Of a DNA stretch of 64,000 bases, positions 63,012 through 64,000 are shown piece by piece. Source of the stretch: Neobacillus massiliamazoniensis (GTDB taxonomy: Bacteria; Bacillota; Bacilli; Bacillales; Cytobacillaceae); assembly GCF_001048695.1 (NCBI RefSeq), contig NZ_CVRB01000003.1:806001-870000 (forward strand). Direction: 5' to 3'. The notes under the pieces were generated by a model. It had not been told where the DNA came from. It saw nothing but the letters and a program-made list of their open reading frames with translations, and made no database searches. A program made the translations under genes and the position numbers. Numbering within the stretch: position 1 is the first letter of the stretch; every line of letters starts with the position of its first letter.

Positions 63012-63128
63012 GACAGTATCCATCCCCCATTTCTTCCGCAAATGCAACTAAATTCTTTTTATATTCTACCATATAATAAGCACAAACGTTTGGATTTCAT
63101 TTACCTTAGAAATGGTACAATTAGCTAA

Positions 63129-63335
63129 AAAGAGGGTTTCCCAAAAGTACTTTAGGAAACCCTCTTATTAATGGTCTGTTAAACTTTGTCTGTTGATTGG
63201 AGCGGAAGGTGCGAAGACTCCTGCGTGAGTACGGGGCAGGGGAGACCCCGCAGGCGCCAAAGCGCCGAGGAGGCTCCCCGGCACGCCCACGGAAAGCGAA
63301 GCACCTTCCGCTCCAATCAACAGGCCAGCTAACAT
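63129..63335 (-). repeat. Family A-related element with hairpin end
   Basis: Begins with the hairpin AAAGAGGGTTTCCC / GGAAACCCTCTT, then ATTAATGGTCTGTTAAACTTTGTC and a shortened family A core (GATTGGAGCGGAAGGTGCG to CCTTCCGCTCCAATCAACAG, itself a long inverted repeat). No clear right terminus. It fills most of the 379-bp gap between addB and lepB and may insulate addB. Confidence 0.75.
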
Positions 63336-63380
63336 TGACAACTAGTTAATAAAAATCGTTTTTTTAGTTCGCGACAAAAT

Positions 63381-63411
63381 AAAAAATGCCGAGAAAAATA
63401 CCCTTTCTCGA
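63381..63411 (-). terminator. Terminator of lepB
   Basis: CGAGAAA / TTTCTCG stem with GCATTTTTT on the minus strand. Confidence 0.75.
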
Positions 63412-63426
63412 CAATCTGTCAAAGTA

Positions 63427-63981
63427 TTAAAAATGCATATTTACCTCGTTTAATGGCCAATAGCGTAAATCAACTTTCCCTACCACCTGATGAATGGAAA
63501 CAAAGCCAAAATGTCGGCTATCCCAGCTTCCTAAGCGATTATCCCCAAGGACAAAAATCTTTCCCTCAGGAACAGTATTTTCACCGGTAATATCCTTTAA
63601 AGTAAAATCGCCAGTCAGCTTTACCCCAGGGTTTTTTTTCTTATAAGCGTTTAAAAAAGGCTCTTCATATGCATGCCCGTTCACATACAGATGATCATCC
63701 CGATATTCAATCCGATCTCCAGGCAATCCAATGATGCGTTTAACATAATCTTCTTTCTCATTGGCATGAAAAACAATAACATCAAATCGGTTTAATTCGC
63801 CAACTTGAACCCCCATCTTATTGACAACTAACTTATTGCCATTCTGAAGTGTCGGCATCATTGATTCACCTTCCACTACATAATTAGAGAAGAAAAATGT
63901 TCGAATAAAAGCAAAAATAATGATGCCAATCGCAAAAGCTTTAGCCCACTCTATACCTTCCTTTTTCCATTCAATTTTCAT
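63427..63981 (-). CDS. lepB: Signal peptidase I
   Basis: Removes signal peptides from exported proteins at the outer membrane face. 184 residues, one N-terminal membrane anchor (about 14-34), catalytic Ser40 in GESMMPTL and Lys81 in YVKRIIGLPGD, plus the GDNR and SWDSRHFG blocks. This is the single-anchor Sip type of Bacillus. A GAGGAGA site precedes the ATG at the window edge. Position beside addB resembles sipV, but the paralogue cannot be fixed. Confidence 0.95.
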   Translation of the reverse strand: MKIEWKKEGIEWAKAFAIGIIIFAFIRTFFFSNYVVEGESMMPTLQNGNKLVVNKMGVQVGELNRFDVIVFHANEKEDYVKRIIGLPGDRIEYRDDHLYVNGHAYEEPFLNAYKKKNPGVKLTGDFTLKDITGENTVPEGKIFVLGDNRLGSWDSRHFGFVSIHQVVGKVDLRYWPLNEVNMHF

Positions 63982-64000
63982 GAAATCTCCTCACCTTTTC

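Noticed and set aside
63080-63100. CAAACGTTTG palindrome upstream of addB as LexA box
   Set aside because: Does not fit the Bacillus CGAAC-N4-GTTCG pattern, lacking the N4 spacing.

Overview
This window comes from a low-GC, endospore-forming Bacillaceae chromosome. It carries a gerP spore-germination operon, comZ/med, cvfB, yis/yit/yj-type genes, a trpS T-box and Bacillus-style ribosome binding sites. Gene order matches the Bacillus subtilis blocks mecA-spx-opp-trpS-yjbA-app-yjaZ-fabF-fabH-comZ-med-yjaV-yjaU-yjzD/C, then a yit block and a yis-gerP-addAB block. It is not B. subtilis itself: the blocks are joined differently, clpB is present, there are two fnr genes, and several families of structured repeats fill the intergenic space. 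I infer a genus close to Bacillus (Neobacillus-like) but cannot fix the species.

Layout. 0.2-3.3 kb: cardiolipin synthase, MecA and Spx. 4.2-10 kb: oppABCDF oligopeptide importer (minus strand). 10.2-12 kb: a small membrane protein, then trpS behind a tryptophan T-box. 12.3-19.3 kb: yjbA and a second oligopeptide importer (appDFABC). 19.4-22.8 kb: a zinc-protease-like protein and the fatty-acid condensing enzymes FabF and FabH. 23-27 kb: competence genes comZ/med and their neighbours. 27.2-30.3 kb: clpB under a clear CtsR operator, and yjzC. 30.4-39.4 kb: an anaerobic-metabolism segment with two [4Fe-4S]-type Fnr regulators, mobB-moeA, moaA, an Fe-S repair protein (RIC/ScdA) and an AhbD/NirJ-like radical SAM/SPASM protein. 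Two genes here carry Fnr boxes at exactly the same distance from a -10 element. A NERD-domain gene with an adjoining 52-bp tandem array sits in the same segment. 39.6-48 kb: yit genes (sulfur/Fe-S proteins, esterase, HAD phosphatase, DegV, CvfB), a YajQ protein and an SDR. 48-53.3 kb: an amylase-fold protein that has lost its catalytic residues, asnO, yisN and yisL. 53.5-55.7 kb: the gerPA-gerPF operon with a sigma-K promoter. 55.7-63 kb: addBA recombination nuclease. 63.4-64 kb: signal peptidase I.

Repeats are the most striking feature. Family A is a GC-rich ~247-bp element; two complete copies have matching terminal inverted repeats and 6-bp target duplications. Composite relatives of A carry a different terminal repeat (AGAGGGTGTCCC-type). 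Family B (about 45-130 bp, GAGGATGTCCC ends) occurs in five places here, every one between convergent genes, where it can act as a two-way terminator. Family C (~125 bp, CAGCTCCAGCGCC) often begins exactly at a gene's stop codon, splits fabH from fabF, and forms a five-copy array with exchangeable hairpin centres. Family D is a 52-bp tandem array whose unit folds as a hairpin and shares a 14-mer with a smaller repeat after trpS.

The candidates I consider most worth follow-up are the Fnr-controlled radical SAM gene (possible oxygen-independent haem step), the amylase pseudoenzyme, the mobile-element families and the stop-codon association of family C.
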